Source of the DNA: Fagopyrum homotropicum | Lineage: Eukaryota; Streptophyta; Magnoliopsida; Caryophyllales; Polygonaceae | Assembly (NCBI GenBank): GCA_033239125.1 | Contig: BSWB01000005.1 | Span: 52,374,993 to 52,438,992, forward strand | Direction of reading: 5' to 3' | Length of the DNA: 64,000 nt | Part shown: positions 36,295 through 46,747 of the stretch, piece by piece | Numbering within the stretch: the first letter of the stretch is position 1 | How the letters are laid out: the number at the start of each line of letters is the position of its first letter | Program-made: the position numbers and the translations under genes | Notes under the pieces: model-generated | Seen by the model: only the letters and a program-made list of their open reading frames with translations | The model's database searches: none | Told to the model about the DNA's origin: nothing

Positions 36295-36358
<64 letters not shown>
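36240..36358 (-). repeat. Microsatellites in the leader of G
   Basis: (TA)n at about 36245-36257 and 36297-36358 and (CA)n at 36280-36296. They correspond to the TA tracts in the leader of E. Confidence 0.85.
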
Positions 36359-36363
<5 letters not shown>

Positions 36364-36651
36364 GCGGTTCCCATGAGAACACCCCTAACGTGAGAACATG
36401 AGAACAATCGTACACCGTTGGATGTGAGTATTAAGGGTTGAAATTTAAAGTAGATATAAAAAATAATAATAACTACGAATAATAATAATTAGGAATCCAA
36501 CAATAACTACGAATAATCCACTCAACCAACAATAACTACGAATAATACATTAAACGATATGACACATTCGTAACAAAACTAATAATAATTACGAATCTGT
36601 TCTCATGTTCTCACGTTAGGGGGTGTTCTCATAGGATCTATACTCTATATA
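36355..36651. mobile_element. MITE inserted in the TA repeat of the G leader (about 290 bp)
   Basis: Long imperfect terminal inverted repeats of about 45-50 bp. The left one runs from GGGTGCGGTTCCCATGAGAA, and the right one, reversed, reads GAGTATAGATCCTATGAGAA. Both continue CACCCC(C)TAACGTGAG and AACATGAGAAC. The interior is A+T-rich with four or more copies of AATAACTACGAATAAT. It lies in TA repeat on both sides, so the duplication length, and with it the superfamily, cannot be read (a TA duplication is the simplest reading). E lacks it at the same place. Confidence 0.8.
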
Positions 36652-36826
36652 TATATATATCTACGCTGCAGAGATCCATGGCAGAGATGATGACTTCTCG
36701 TACATTCTAAACCAAAACCACACTTAAAACCAAAAACGTTTTAAAACGTCACACCCCTTTCGGGTTTTGTTTATTTTACCTATCAGACCTTATTGCAGGT
36801 AGCAAGTGCCATTGTTGTCAACCTGG

Positions 36827-36838
36827 GCTCTGATGCCA
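36827..36838 (-). promoter_or_regulatory. PBS of G, initiator tRNA-Met type with one mismatch
   Basis: The minus strand reads TGGCATCAGAGC, one transition away from the PBS of E and H, four bases inside the LTR. Confidence 0.85.
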
Positions 36839-36842
36839 ACTC

Positions 36843-37388
36843 TGTAACACCCCGATTCCGCGGGACTCGGGATGTCACATTGGGCTGGGATCTCACAATG
36901 GATCTTGACCCTAACATGACAACAAGTTCACTAGACCTTACAACATGGCATTGACAAATATAAAATAAATACATAAAACAGTGTAAACTGTACGACCCAA
37001 AGTAAATAACAACATAGCCGAGTACATAAAACGACATCCTCACACAGGGGGAAAGCAAGACATCATCCTCACGCAGGAGGGAAAGGGTAAACATCCGAAA
37101 CCAACCACCTAATGTACGAGAGTCCTCGGCCTATCACCGTGCCAGATCACTCAACAGTGCCTATCCTGCAAACATCTACAACACGGTATGAAACCGTTAG
37201 CTAATCATACATATATAACCTAATGCATAAGCACAAGCACAATCATGAAAGATAAACACATCAGCATGCTATCACACATTTATCCATTTCATCATCTTTA
37301 TATAATAGTCATTCACTCAAATCATATATATATAGAAGGATGAAAGGGAAGGGTTATCACATGCACGCAACGGGGCAGTCAATAAAAC
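36843..37388 (-). repeat. 5' LTR of G, inner piece
   Basis: LTR end next to the PBS, up to the AAAAC target site of C. Against the 3' LTR a segment equivalent to about 29753-29930 is deleted at about 37337, at a GATGAAAG-type microhomology. It holds the predicted acceptor at 37166. Confidence 0.9.
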
Positions 37389-37716
37389 TGATAACACGAT
37401 TTATGACTTAGGTTTAGGTAATCATTTAGATAGATTTTTCACTCATTCATGCATGGTTTAGCACTAGTTCACGACGTTTGCACTCAAATCACGTATTTTG
37501 TCGAGATAGACGTCTACACGGACTTTTGCATTGCTTTGTAGGTAATTTGGGAGATTTAGGAGCTTAATCGATACGTTTGAGGATCGTTCATCAAGATGAC
37601 ACACCCTCGGACTCATTGGGATGCAAGCTAGAGGCTAAGGAAGACCCATGGGACCTTGTTGGTGCAAGCCATGCACCAAATCGTGACTCAATGATCCAAA
37701 GCAAGCTAAGGCACCC

Positions 37717-37765
37717 AAACCACGGTCACTGGTACTTCCACGGCCGTGGAACCTGACCATGGTTT
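37717..37765 (+). repeat. Nested palindrome module in U3 of C
   Basis: Outer arms AAACCACGGTCA and TGACCATGGTTT (one mismatch here, perfect in the 3' LTR at 47076-47124) enclose the perfect palindrome TTCCACGGCCGTGGAA (37736-37751). The CCACGG core occurs four times, as two direct copies then two inverted copies. It lies about 60 bp before the TATA box. Confidence 0.9.
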
Positions 37766-37825
37766 TTTCCAGACGGTTGTGACAGCTGTGCCACGATCTA
37801 ATGGCCGACTCTAGCAAGGTTGTAG

Positions 37826-37832
37826 TATAAAA
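37826..37832 (+). promoter_or_regulatory. TATA box of the C 5' LTR
   Basis: TATAAAA in GTAGTATAAAAGTGG. The copy in the 3' LTR is at 47185-47191. It would start the genomic transcript about 30 bp downstream. Confidence 0.75.
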
Positions 37833-39229
37833 GTGGTCCTGCAAGGCTGAGAGAAAATCATCCCCTATCATCCAATCAAATCCATACTCTCCACGATACT
37901 CTCAACAAGAAGATTCTCTCAATTGGAAGCTTGGAAGGAAGCTACCATTGGAGGAGGAAGAAGCTCCATTGGAGAAGAAGAGAAGAACACATCATTGCTA
38001 GTCTTTGATAAGTTTTGTAGTGAAGATTTTCGGAATCAATTTCTAAGGTTGTAAGAATCGATTAAACCTTCTTTTGAAGGGTTATGAGTCTTTCTAATCT
38101 TACTTTCAGCTTGGTTTTACTTGCTTCACTTGTTCATCTCTTTCTTTTCAATATCTTGCAAATGGAAGCCATGATTTTATGTTTGATGATTTCGATTGTG
38201 ATGATGTATGTTGTAGGCTAAATAGATGCGATTCTAGGGTAAGGAAAGGAGGGTTATGGCTAGGACTATGATAGGATGGACTTAGATTTGCCCTTGAATG
38301 ATTCATTTGCTTGAACAAATTCACTGTTGTAGTCCACGGTTTGTTCTTGCCAGTCCACGGCCGTGGAAGTGGTAGAACAACCGGTGGTTTGCCTGGTTCA
38401 TTTGGTTTGATGGATCTGAGTTCTAGATTGTTAAAATGTTGAAATCCTAGTGTTTGTTGAGTCAAATCTATCCTAGGGTGACCTAGTGTTAGCAACTAAG
38501 TGTTAGAAGAGACCTACCCGGTGATTCTTACTCTTAGATATCGAAGATGACAAACTCTAGGTAGTAGTGAGCCTCATAAGCCGCTATTGGATTCAGTGTG
38601 CTAGGATAGTTATTTAGGACTTGCCTTTCCGAGACTTACCCGGTAAAGAGAGGTTGGATCCCTAGAATACTATCCGGTTTGTGTAGAATTCCTATCCTTA
38701 GGCTCTTTGAGACTTACCCGGTGATAAGACCTTAGGAACGGACTAGAGGATCATGAGACTGACCCGGTGATTGATCCTAACCTAGAAACATTTACTCCCA
38801 ACATACTTTAGAAATCCAAGGAATGATTAGATAGCTTGAGTCCCATGCCATAACCGGAATTTACAACCCCTAGAATCCGCCTTTTCTCTCTTTGATCATA
38901 TATTTTGTGTTTGCTTGTTTACTTGTGGAGTTAGCTTAGTTGATTGTTTACCTTGCATGATTTGTGATCCTTGATTGATCACCTAAAAACCAACCAAAAA
39001 CATTGAGATTTTCATTTCTTTATTTCTTTCTCTTTCCTTAAGCCTAGATCTTCACTAAACTTAATCACTAATCGAATCAATCTCACCTCAGTCTTTGTGT
39101 TCGACCTCGGAATACTATCCCTACTACAAAACATCCCGTACACTGCGGGTTCGCTAGGAGTTAGGAGAAATATAACGAGTATAAATTTAAGGCTTATTGC
39201 GTACACACATCCTTAGCGTAACAAGTTTT

Positions 39230-39247
39230 TGGCGCCGTTGCCGGGGA
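39230..39247 (+). promoter_or_regulatory. PBS of C, tRNA-Asp type
   Basis: TGGCGCCGTTGCCGGGGA, six bases after the LTR, identical to the PBS of D. Confidence 0.93.
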
Positions 39248-39363
39248 CTAGGTCTAGATTGAGTCTTTTTATGATTGTTTGTAGTGTAGGTATTTCTTGT
39301 TGCCTTTGATCTCTTTTTGGTTTGTGTCTTTGCTTTTCAGGACATCTCTTACTCTTTAGGTGT

Positions 39364-41853
39364 ATGCGAAGATCTCCTGGCAAGGATTTAGCTGCATTCG
39401 ATCCCGAACCGGAGAAAACCCTTAGATCTAGATCCAAGAGCATTAAAAGGGGAAAAGAGATGGCCGGAAGAGATCTCCAAGCTGAGTTGGATGAGGCTTT
39501 AGAGCAAATTAGGATAAGGGATGAAGCTTTGCAGAATGAAAGGAGACTTGCCAATGAGAGGCAAGAGGCAACTAGGAGGGAGATTGAGGAGATTAACCGT
39601 CAACAACCTCCTCCACCTCCACCACAACCGCAGCCGGCGGTTAATATTCGGGTTGTGCCCATTGATATGGAAGAGCCACAAACGTTGGGGCAACGTATGG
39701 ATCCGGCACAAAGAGCACACCGTCCGGGTGTGAACTTAGGAGATCCCGCAGCCCATGATTACGAGCTCTGCCCTCAAGTTCTACAAATGATCCGGCATAA
39801 TCAATTTGGAGGGATGGAAGGAGAGTCTCCTCATCAACACTTGATGAATTACGAGATCTTGATGGAGACTCTTAGACCGCCTAGATTGGAGAACAACAAC
39901 CATAAGCTTAGGGCTTTCTCCTTCTCACTTAAGGACAAGGCCTTAGCTTGGTATCAATCTATTCCACAAGGGCGAGTGAGTACTTGGGAGGAGATGACAA
40001 CCGAGTTTTTGACTAAGTTCTTCCCACCTTCCAAGACTACGGAGTTAAGAGGGAAGATCAATGCCTTCGTGATGAAGGATAGAGAGAGTTTGTTCAAGTC
40101 TTGGGAGAGGCTCAAAGACCTTCTCCTAGATTGTCCACACCATGGTATACCGAAAATTGAGTTATTGGAGATCTACTTCAAAGGACTTGATGAAGATAGC
40201 CAATTCAAGCTCCAATCTCTTTCCGGTGGGACTTTCATGGAGAAGAATGTAGATGATGCTTGGGAGTTTGTAAAGAAACAAGCTCTAGTGTTTGAGAAGT
40301 ACTCCCATAGGAAGAGTGATGGGAGAAAGACGGGAGCATATGAGGTGAGTGAAGTCACCATGAGCAATTTCAAGCTTGACGCCATCAACAACGAGCTAAA
40401 GTCTTTGAGGGAGTTGTGTGCTACAACTTTGAAGAACCAAGCAACCCCTCAAGTGCAAGTGCAAGCAAACTTGTCTTCCAAGGAGGAAGATGTGAACTAC
40501 ATGGGAAGGGGCAACTACAACAACTATCAAGGCCCAAGGAACTTCAACAACAACCGGCAATTCAACAATTACCGGCCCAACCATAACCATCCCGGGTTTT
40601 CCTATTCTAACCCGGATGGAGCCTTGAACCCTCCCGCTTCCACAAGCGCAGCAGCACCACCACCAAAGGTTTCACAAGAACCTCCACCCGGATTTACTCA
40701 ACCTCCAAAGGATAGAACCGAGATGATGTTTGAGCAATTGCTTGGAAGGTTGAGTGGTCTTGAGAGCACGGTGACTTCCATTTCTAAAGCTCAAAAGGTG
40801 TTAGAAGCACAAGTGTTCCAAAAGGCGGGTGAAGCTCATAGAGATCCGGGAAAGCTTCCCGGAAGAACCGAAGACAACCCAAGAGGCCAAGTGTTAGTTA
40901 TTACAACAAGAAGTGGGTTGAGCATGAAGGATCCTTTGCCCAAGGAGAATGCTAAGGGAAAGCAAGTAGTGGTAGAGGAAGAGATATTGCAAGAAGATGA
41001 AGGCAAGAGCAAGGATGTTGAGCCAACATATGTGGCACCGCCTCCATACAAGCCACCGCTACCATTCCCTCAATCACGAGCAAGAGCTCGTTTGGACAAA
41101 CACTTTGGTAAATTCCTTGAACTTATGTCTAAATTGCATATTAACATTCCGTTCATGGATGCTATCTTAGGTATGCCGGCATATGGCAAGTTCTTGAAGG
41201 AGATACTCTCTAACAAAAGGAAGTTAGAGGAGTATGGGGAAGTAAGGATGACTAAGAGGTCCTCGGAATTGATCCAAACAATGAAGGAGGAGATGCCTCC
41301 TAAGCTAAGAGATCCGGGATCTTTTTGTGTGCCAATCGGAGTGGGAGAAGTGAAGTATGAAGCCCTATGTGATCTTGGGGTAAGTGTAAGCATCATACCG
41401 CTTGCACTTTGCAACAAGGTTGGGCTAGGAGAACCAAAACCGGTCAAGATGACCCTCTATATGGCGGACCGTTCTATCACTCACCCGGTTGGAATCTTGG
41501 AGGACTTTCCGGTGCAACTAGGGAAGTTCTATGTGCCGATTGATTTTTTTGTCTTGGACATTCCGGCGGACTATCCGGTTCCCATCATCTTAGGGAGACC
41601 TTTCCTAGCCACTTCCGGATGCTTGGTAGATTGTAAGAATGGAATTCTCTCCTTCAACATTGGAGAAGAGAATATCAAATTCAAGCTGTCCACAATGATG
41701 AAAGGGGCAACCCTTGATGAAGATGTATTCAACATTGTCGAGCAAGAGGAGTCTAGAGAAGTTGTGAGCTCGATCTTGATCAAGGACCCCTTGGAGAAGG
41801 TTCTTAGCTTAAGTTTGATGGAGGAAGGTGTTGAAGAGGCTTGCAATGAATAA
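39364..41853 (+). CDS. Gag-protease of C (829 codons)
   Basis: ATG 39364 (MRRSPGKDL) is chosen over the upstream ATG at 39322 because it matches the start in D. Residues about 20-90 are charged and coiled-coil-like (LQAELDEALEQIRIRDEALQNERR), followed by a Pro run. About 160-325 are the retrotransposon gag domain (LAWYQSIPQGRVSTWEEM). Then comes an Asn-rich basic linker without CCHC, the LPFPQSRARARLDKHFGKF block, and the protease with DLG at residue 670 and IILGRPFLATSG near 745. The TAA at 41851 is in frame with what follows, where D simply reads on, so pol of C is probably cut off from gag. Gag itself is intact. Confidence 0.85.
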   Translation: MRRSPGKDLAAFDPEPEKTLRSRSKSIKRGKEMAGRDLQAELDEALEQIRIRDEALQNERRLANERQEATRREIEEINRQQPPPPPPQPQPAVNIRVVPIDMEEPQTLGQRMDPAQRAHRPGVNLGDPAAHDYELCPQVLQMIRHNQFGGMEGESPHQHLMNYEILMETLRPPRLENNNHKLRAFSFSLKDKALAWYQSIPQGRVSTWEEMTTEFLTKFFPPSKTTELRGKINAFVMKDRESLFKSWERLKDLLLDCPHHGIPKIELLEIYFKGLDEDSQFKLQSLSGGTFMEKNVDDAWEFVKKQALVFEKYSHRKSDGRKTGAYEVSEVTMSNFKLDAINNELKSLRELCATTLKNQATPQVQVQANLSSKEEDVNYMGRGNYNNYQGPRNFNNNRQFNNYRPNHNHPGFSYSNPDGALNPPASTSAAAPPPKVSQEPPPGFTQPPKDRTEMMFEQLLGRLSGLESTVTSISKAQKVLEAQVFQKAGEAHRDPGKLPGRTEDNPRGQVLVITTRSGLSMKDPLPKENAKGKQVVVEEEILQEDEGKSKDVEPTYVAPPPYKPPLPFPQSRARARLDKHFGKFLELMSKLHINIPFMDAILGMPAYGKFLKEILSNKRKLEEYGEVRMTKRSSELIQTMKEEMPPKLRDPGSFCVPIGVGEVKYEALCDLGVSVSIIPLALCNKVGLGEPKPVKMTLYMADRSITHPVGILEDFPVQLGKFYVPIDFFVLDIPADYPVPIILGRPFLATSGCLVDCKNGILSFNIGEENIKFKLSTMMKGATLDEDVFNIVEQEESREVVSSILIKDPLEKVLSLSLMEEGVEEACNE

Positions 41854-41862
41854 ATCAAAGCC

Positions 41863-44800
41863 TTGGAAGCATTAGAAAAGGAGACAAGAGCTGAATTTGA
41901 AGTTCACGAGAGCATGCTAAGTACCTGTAGGAACCACGGTCGTGGAAGGAGTTCCATGCCCGTGGAACTCTCTGGATTGCTCCGAAGAGCAAGCTTTGCA
42001 AGGTCCACGGCCGTGGATGTGCCAGAATCCGTGGACTTGCCTGTGGTTTCCCCAGAAGTAGCCCTTATTGTTGATCAAGCTTCAAGGAGTCTTGAAGAGC
42101 CTTCATTTGCTTTGGATTCATCTCAACCAACGTTATTTGGATCGTCTCCACTCGATAAAGGTCCTCCTAAACTTGAACTCAAACCTCTCCCTTCTCATTT
42201 GAAGTAGCTTTTCTTGGTGATAATTCTACATATCCGGTGATTGTGAATGCATGCTTGAATGATGATGAACTTGCTAGGTTGTTGCATGAGCTAAGATTGC
42301 ATAGGAAAGCCATTGGCTATACTATTGATGATTTAGTTGGCATAAAACCTTCTTTATGCATGCATAAGATATTGATGGAAGATGACCATAAACCCTTTAT
42401 TGAACATCAAAGAAGATTGAATCCTATAATGAAAGAGGTAGTCAAGAAAGAGATTATTAAGTTGCTAGATGCGGGAATCATCTACCCTATTTCGGATAGT
42501 AAGTGGGTTAGTCCCGTGCATGTGGTTCCTAAGAAGGGTGGGATGACCGTAGTGACTAATAAGAACAATGAACTAATCCCAACTAGAACGGTTACGGGAT
42601 GGAGGATGTGTATTGACTATAGGAAGTTGAACATGGCCTCTAGGAAAGATCACTTCCCCCTTCCTTTCATTGACCAAATGCTAGAAAGGTTAGCTCAACA
42701 TTCTCACTTTTGCTACCTAGATGGCTATAGTGGATTCTTCCAAATCCCTATCCACCCCAATGACCAAGAGAAAACCACATTTACATGCCCATGGGGAACT
42801 TTTGCATATAGAAGAATGCCATTTGGGCTGTGTAATGCACCCGCCACCTTCAAAGGTGTATGATGGCTATCTTTTCGGAGTATATTGAAAACATCATGGA
42901 AGTGTTTATGGATGATTTTTCTGTTTATGGATCTTCCTTTGATGATTGCTTAGCTAACTTGTCGCTAGTGCTTAAGAGATGTGAGGAGACAAACCTTGTC
43001 TTGAATTGGAAAAAATGTCACTTCATGGTAAGTGAAGGTATTGTGTTGGGACATTTGGTGTCCAACCGTGGCATTGAGGTTGATAGGGCCAAGATTGAAA
43101 TGATAGAGAAGTTGCCACCACCTACCTCGGTGAAAGGGGTAAGGAGTTTCTTAGGGCATGCCGGTTTTTACCGGAGATTTATTAAAGACTTCTCTAAGAT
43201 TTCTAAGCCTCTTACTAACCTACTAATGAAAGATGTTGAGTTTGTTTTCTCCAAGGATTGCCTTGAGGCTTTTTGTAGGTTGAAGAACGCTTTGATCTCC
43301 GCACCTATCATGCAACCTCCGGATTGGAGTTTACCGTTTGAGATCATGTGTGATGCGAGCGATGTAGCCGTTGGGGCAGTTTTGGGGCAAAGGAAAGATG
43401 GTCGCACACATGCCATTTATTCTGCTAGCAAGACGCTAGATGATGCCCAACTCAATTATGCTACCACCGAGAAAGAGTTGCTAGCGGTTGTGTATGCATT
43501 TGAGAAGTTCCGCTCATATCTTGTTGGAGCGAAGGTTATAGTGTATACGGATCATGCTGTGATCCGTTATCTACTTACCAAGAAGGATGCCAAGCCTAGG
43601 TTGATTCGGTGGATCCTTCTTCTTCAAGAATTTGATTTGGAAATCCGGGACAAGAAGGGGTCCGAGAATTCTATGGCGGATCACCTTAGTAGACTCCCAC
43701 CATTAGAGCTTGAAAAGGATGACATCCCGATTGATGACTCATTCCGGGATGAGCAATTGCAAATGGTGAAGGAGTGCTTGTTCCAAGTGTCTAGGGGAAG
43801 TGAGCCATGGTATGCCGACATTGTGAACTATCTTGTGTGTGAGGAAGTGCCTCCCGGTTTGTCATATGCCCAAAGGAAGAAGTTCTTCAAGGATGTGAGG
43901 CACTACTATTGGAGTGAACAACTTTTGTTCAAGAGAGGGCCGGATGGAGTGTTTAGAAGATGCATACCGGAGGATGCGGTGGAGAGTGTGATCCGCAATT
44001 GTCATTCCTTGCCATGTGGAGGGCATGCTAGCTCACACAAGACATGTACGAAGGTATTGCAATCGGGCTTCTTTTGGCCAAGTTTGTTCAAGGATGTGCA
44101 AAACTTTATGGTAGCTTGTGATGCTTGCCAAAGGACGGGCAACATCTCAATGAGGAATGAGATGCCCTTGAACAACATACAAGAGGTGGAGATATTTGAT
44201 GTGTGGGGTGTGGACTTCATCGGGCCATTCCCCTCTTCTTGTGGCAACCTCTACATCCTATTGGCGGTAGACTATGTTTCAAGATGGGTGGAGGCAATCG
44301 CCTCTCCCACAAATGACGCCAAGGTGGTGGTGTGGTTCTTCAACCGAGTGATTTTCCCTAGGTTTGGAACACCAAGGGTGATCATAAGTGATGGAGGGAA
44401 GCACTTCACTAATAGGAACTTTGGAGTACTTTTGGCTAAGTATGGGGTGACTCACAAGGTTGCAACACCTTACCATCCCCAAACTAGTGGCCAAGTGGAG
44501 ATCTCCAACCGGGAGATAAAGGGAATTCTTGAGAAGACGGTCTCTAAAACGAGAAAGGATTGGGATATGAAGCTCGATGATGCCTTGTGGGCATATAGAA
44601 CCGCTTTCAAGACACCGATTAGCACCACTCCTTACAAGTTAGTCTATGGCAAGTCTTGCCACCTTCCGGTAGAGATGGAGCATAGAGCTTATTGGACCAT
44701 TAAGTGGCTAAATTTTGACCTCAAGGAGGCCGGTGAGAAGAGATTGCTTGATATGAATGCTCTTGAGGAGATCCGTTTGGATGCTTACGAAAATGCCCGG

Positions 44801-45082
44801 ATCTACAAGGAGAGGACCAAACGTTGGCATGATAAGCGCCTCATCCCGAAGGAGTTGAGTGAAGGCGACCTTGTCCTTCTCTTCAACTCAAGGCTGCGGC
44901 TCTTCCCCGGAAAGCTAAAGTCGAGGTGGACCGGTCCTTATGTGGTGAAGAAGATCTTTCCCCATGGAGCAATTGAGATAGGAGGGGAGCATTGTGGAGA
45001 TTTTAAGGTGACTGGGCACCGGTTGAAGAAGTATATCCTGGGAGCTCCGGTGGACATGATTGCCCCACTTCACCTAGAATGA
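41863..45082 (+). pseudogene. Pol of C: linker, RT, RNase H, integrase
   Basis: 41863-42207 is the protease-RT linker, in the gag frame, ended by a 1-nt deletion. 42237-42863 is the RT fingers and palm (MCIDYRKLNMASRKDHFPLP), ended by a second 1-nt deletion at about 42855. 42860-45082 (740 codons, intact) carries RT with FMDDFS (Asp pair 42911-42916), the thumb, RNase H (CDASD, YTDHAVIRYLL), and integrase. The integrase HHCC region has HCHSLPCGGHASS and CDACQRTG. Its catalytic acidic residues are at 44213, 44390 and 44498, in D,D35E spacing, and the C-terminal domain (LRLFPGKLKSRWTGPY) has no chromodomain. With the TAA at 41851 the element has three lesions, few for its age. Confidence 0.9.
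41932..42060 (+). repeat. Palindrome modules inside the PR-RT linker of C
   Basis: A half-module ACCACGGTCGTGGAAGG...TTCCATGCCCGTGGAA, then TCCACGGCCGTGGA at 42004-42017, then CCGTGGAC. Same place in pol as in D (17323-17460), read through as protein. Confidence 0.85.
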
Positions 45083-46747
45083 GACGCCCCCGAGTTTGGT
45101 CAAGCTAATGACCTTAAAGAAGCGCTTGATAGGAGGCAACCCATTGGTAACGTTTTTCCCTTTTCGTTTTTGTTTTTATTTTTGATTTTTCTGTTTTTGT
45201 GTGTTTGGTGTGCTTTGTGTGTGTGCTAGAGTCTTGGTACCATTGGAAGCCTTGCATGGCATGTGAATGAACCCCTCATCAATTATGGGTGGAGCGGACG
45301 CGGAACTTGGACAGCTAGCGATGCCTAGCGCGGGGCCCGACGCCTTGATGAACACTTAGAGCTCTCTACCATTGTTGATAGGATCATCCACCTTCAATCC
45401 ACTTGAGTAATTCCAAATACCGAAGCAAACAATTTTTACGTTGTGAGAACCCTCTTTTACTCTTCTTTACTTCATTTACACATTGGGGACAATGTGTCTC
45501 TAAGTATGGGGTGGGGTTTGCATGATCCTTTGCATGATTAGCATCTAGGATAGTTTAATATTATCACATGTCTTGCATTGTATATACTCATTTTGAAAAA
45601 TTCAAAAAAAAAAATCAGAAAATTTATACTTTTTGTGCTTTCTAGGCTTGGATATGACCCTATAGATGAATCTTGTCTTGTGGATTGACTATGGATGGCC
45701 TTATGTGTTAAATTAATGAATGCATATGTGGACTTGAAATACTTATATTGAATCCCATGAATGGATTGTGATCATGATGTTTGCCTTGATTGGATTGAGT
45801 ATTGAAAGTCGAAATTACATGCTAGTTCTTGCACATCATCTAGGAATGAATGAGGCAATTCATCTTTATCTACTTCTCATCTTGATCATGATGTTTGAGC
45901 ACCTCAATTGATATAAATTTGACCTCTTTTGACCCATCCGGAAATAGGAGCATGTTAGTGTGTTGATGTGTGTGAAAAGCAACTGTGGGGTGAGGATGTT
46001 GATGAAAGAATGTCATGAATAAAATGCTGAATTTGTTAGGAAAGTGTAGAAAAATATAGGTTTGGGGACATTGGTTTAAATGACGAGTAACTCGGCACCA
46101 TTCACATGATCGGGTGTTTGTGCCTTGCCAAAGTCAAATAAACCAATAGTCCTAACGAGCTTTGGTATGTGTGCCCGGTGTGGATGCACCTCGAAAAATA
46201 GAAAAAACCCGAGGATGGCTAATCACCAAGGTTTCGGCTTTTGTACACCAATGTCATTGTCTCAAAAATAAGTGAAAGAAAAAGAAAAGAAAGAAAATAT
46301 GGAGAAAATATACACTTGTGGGAACTTGATCAAGGACAAAATTATGGAGTTAGTTCCATTCCCGGATTAGCATCACATAGCCTAGAAAAATCCCCACCTA
46401 ATCACAACGTTTCTTGGCCTTTTATCTCACAAGCCCTTGTGACCTATTTGCATGTTTGTAAGACTTAGTAATCTAGATTGGATATGCTCTTGATCATCTT
46501 GACTTCTTCATTTTTACGTTTCATGCATGCTTTCGAGTTAAGTACAATTGTCTTTCCATGCCTTCACTTGTTTGATGCATGATTGCTTGTCCATTGCCAT
46601 GAAACATGACTATGAAGGTGATCCAATATTAGAAGCACAACTCCAAATAGATTTTGCCATTTTTCTCCATACATAAATCATGTCATCTCTTAGTCTATAG
46701 TTGGGAACTTGCTCGGGGACGAGCAAACCTTAAGTATGGGGTATTTT
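45083..46747 (+). other. 3' non-coding region of C with two stem-loop/PPT copies
   Basis: No gene. The third ORF found in D is absent. Copy 1: hairpin ACACATT-GGGGAC-AATGTGT (45478-45497) then AAGTATGGGGTGGGG (45502-45516). Copy 2: hairpin TTGCTC-GGGGAC-GAGCAA (46709-46726) then AAGTATGGGG (46732-46741), which ends six bases before the 3' LTR and is the functional PPT. The intervening 1.2 kb is A+T-rich and partly homologous to the same region of D. Confidence 0.75.

Larger units (their letters stand above)
37389..39223 (+). repeat. 5' LTR of C (1835 bp)
   Basis: Begins TGATAACACG and ends GCGTAACA. U3 holds the nested palindrome module (37717-37765) followed by the TATA box (37826-37832). 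A second palindrome, TCCACGGCCGTGGA, is at 38354-38367. The R/U5 part has repeated GAGACTTACCCGGT motifs at about 38500-38770. Confidence 0.95.

Noticed and set aside
38500..38770. Repeated GAGACTTACCCGGT motifs as a possible CRISPR-like or satellite array
   Set aside because: Only a few irregularly spaced copies inside the C LTR, also in its 3' copy; an internal LTR repeat, not an array.
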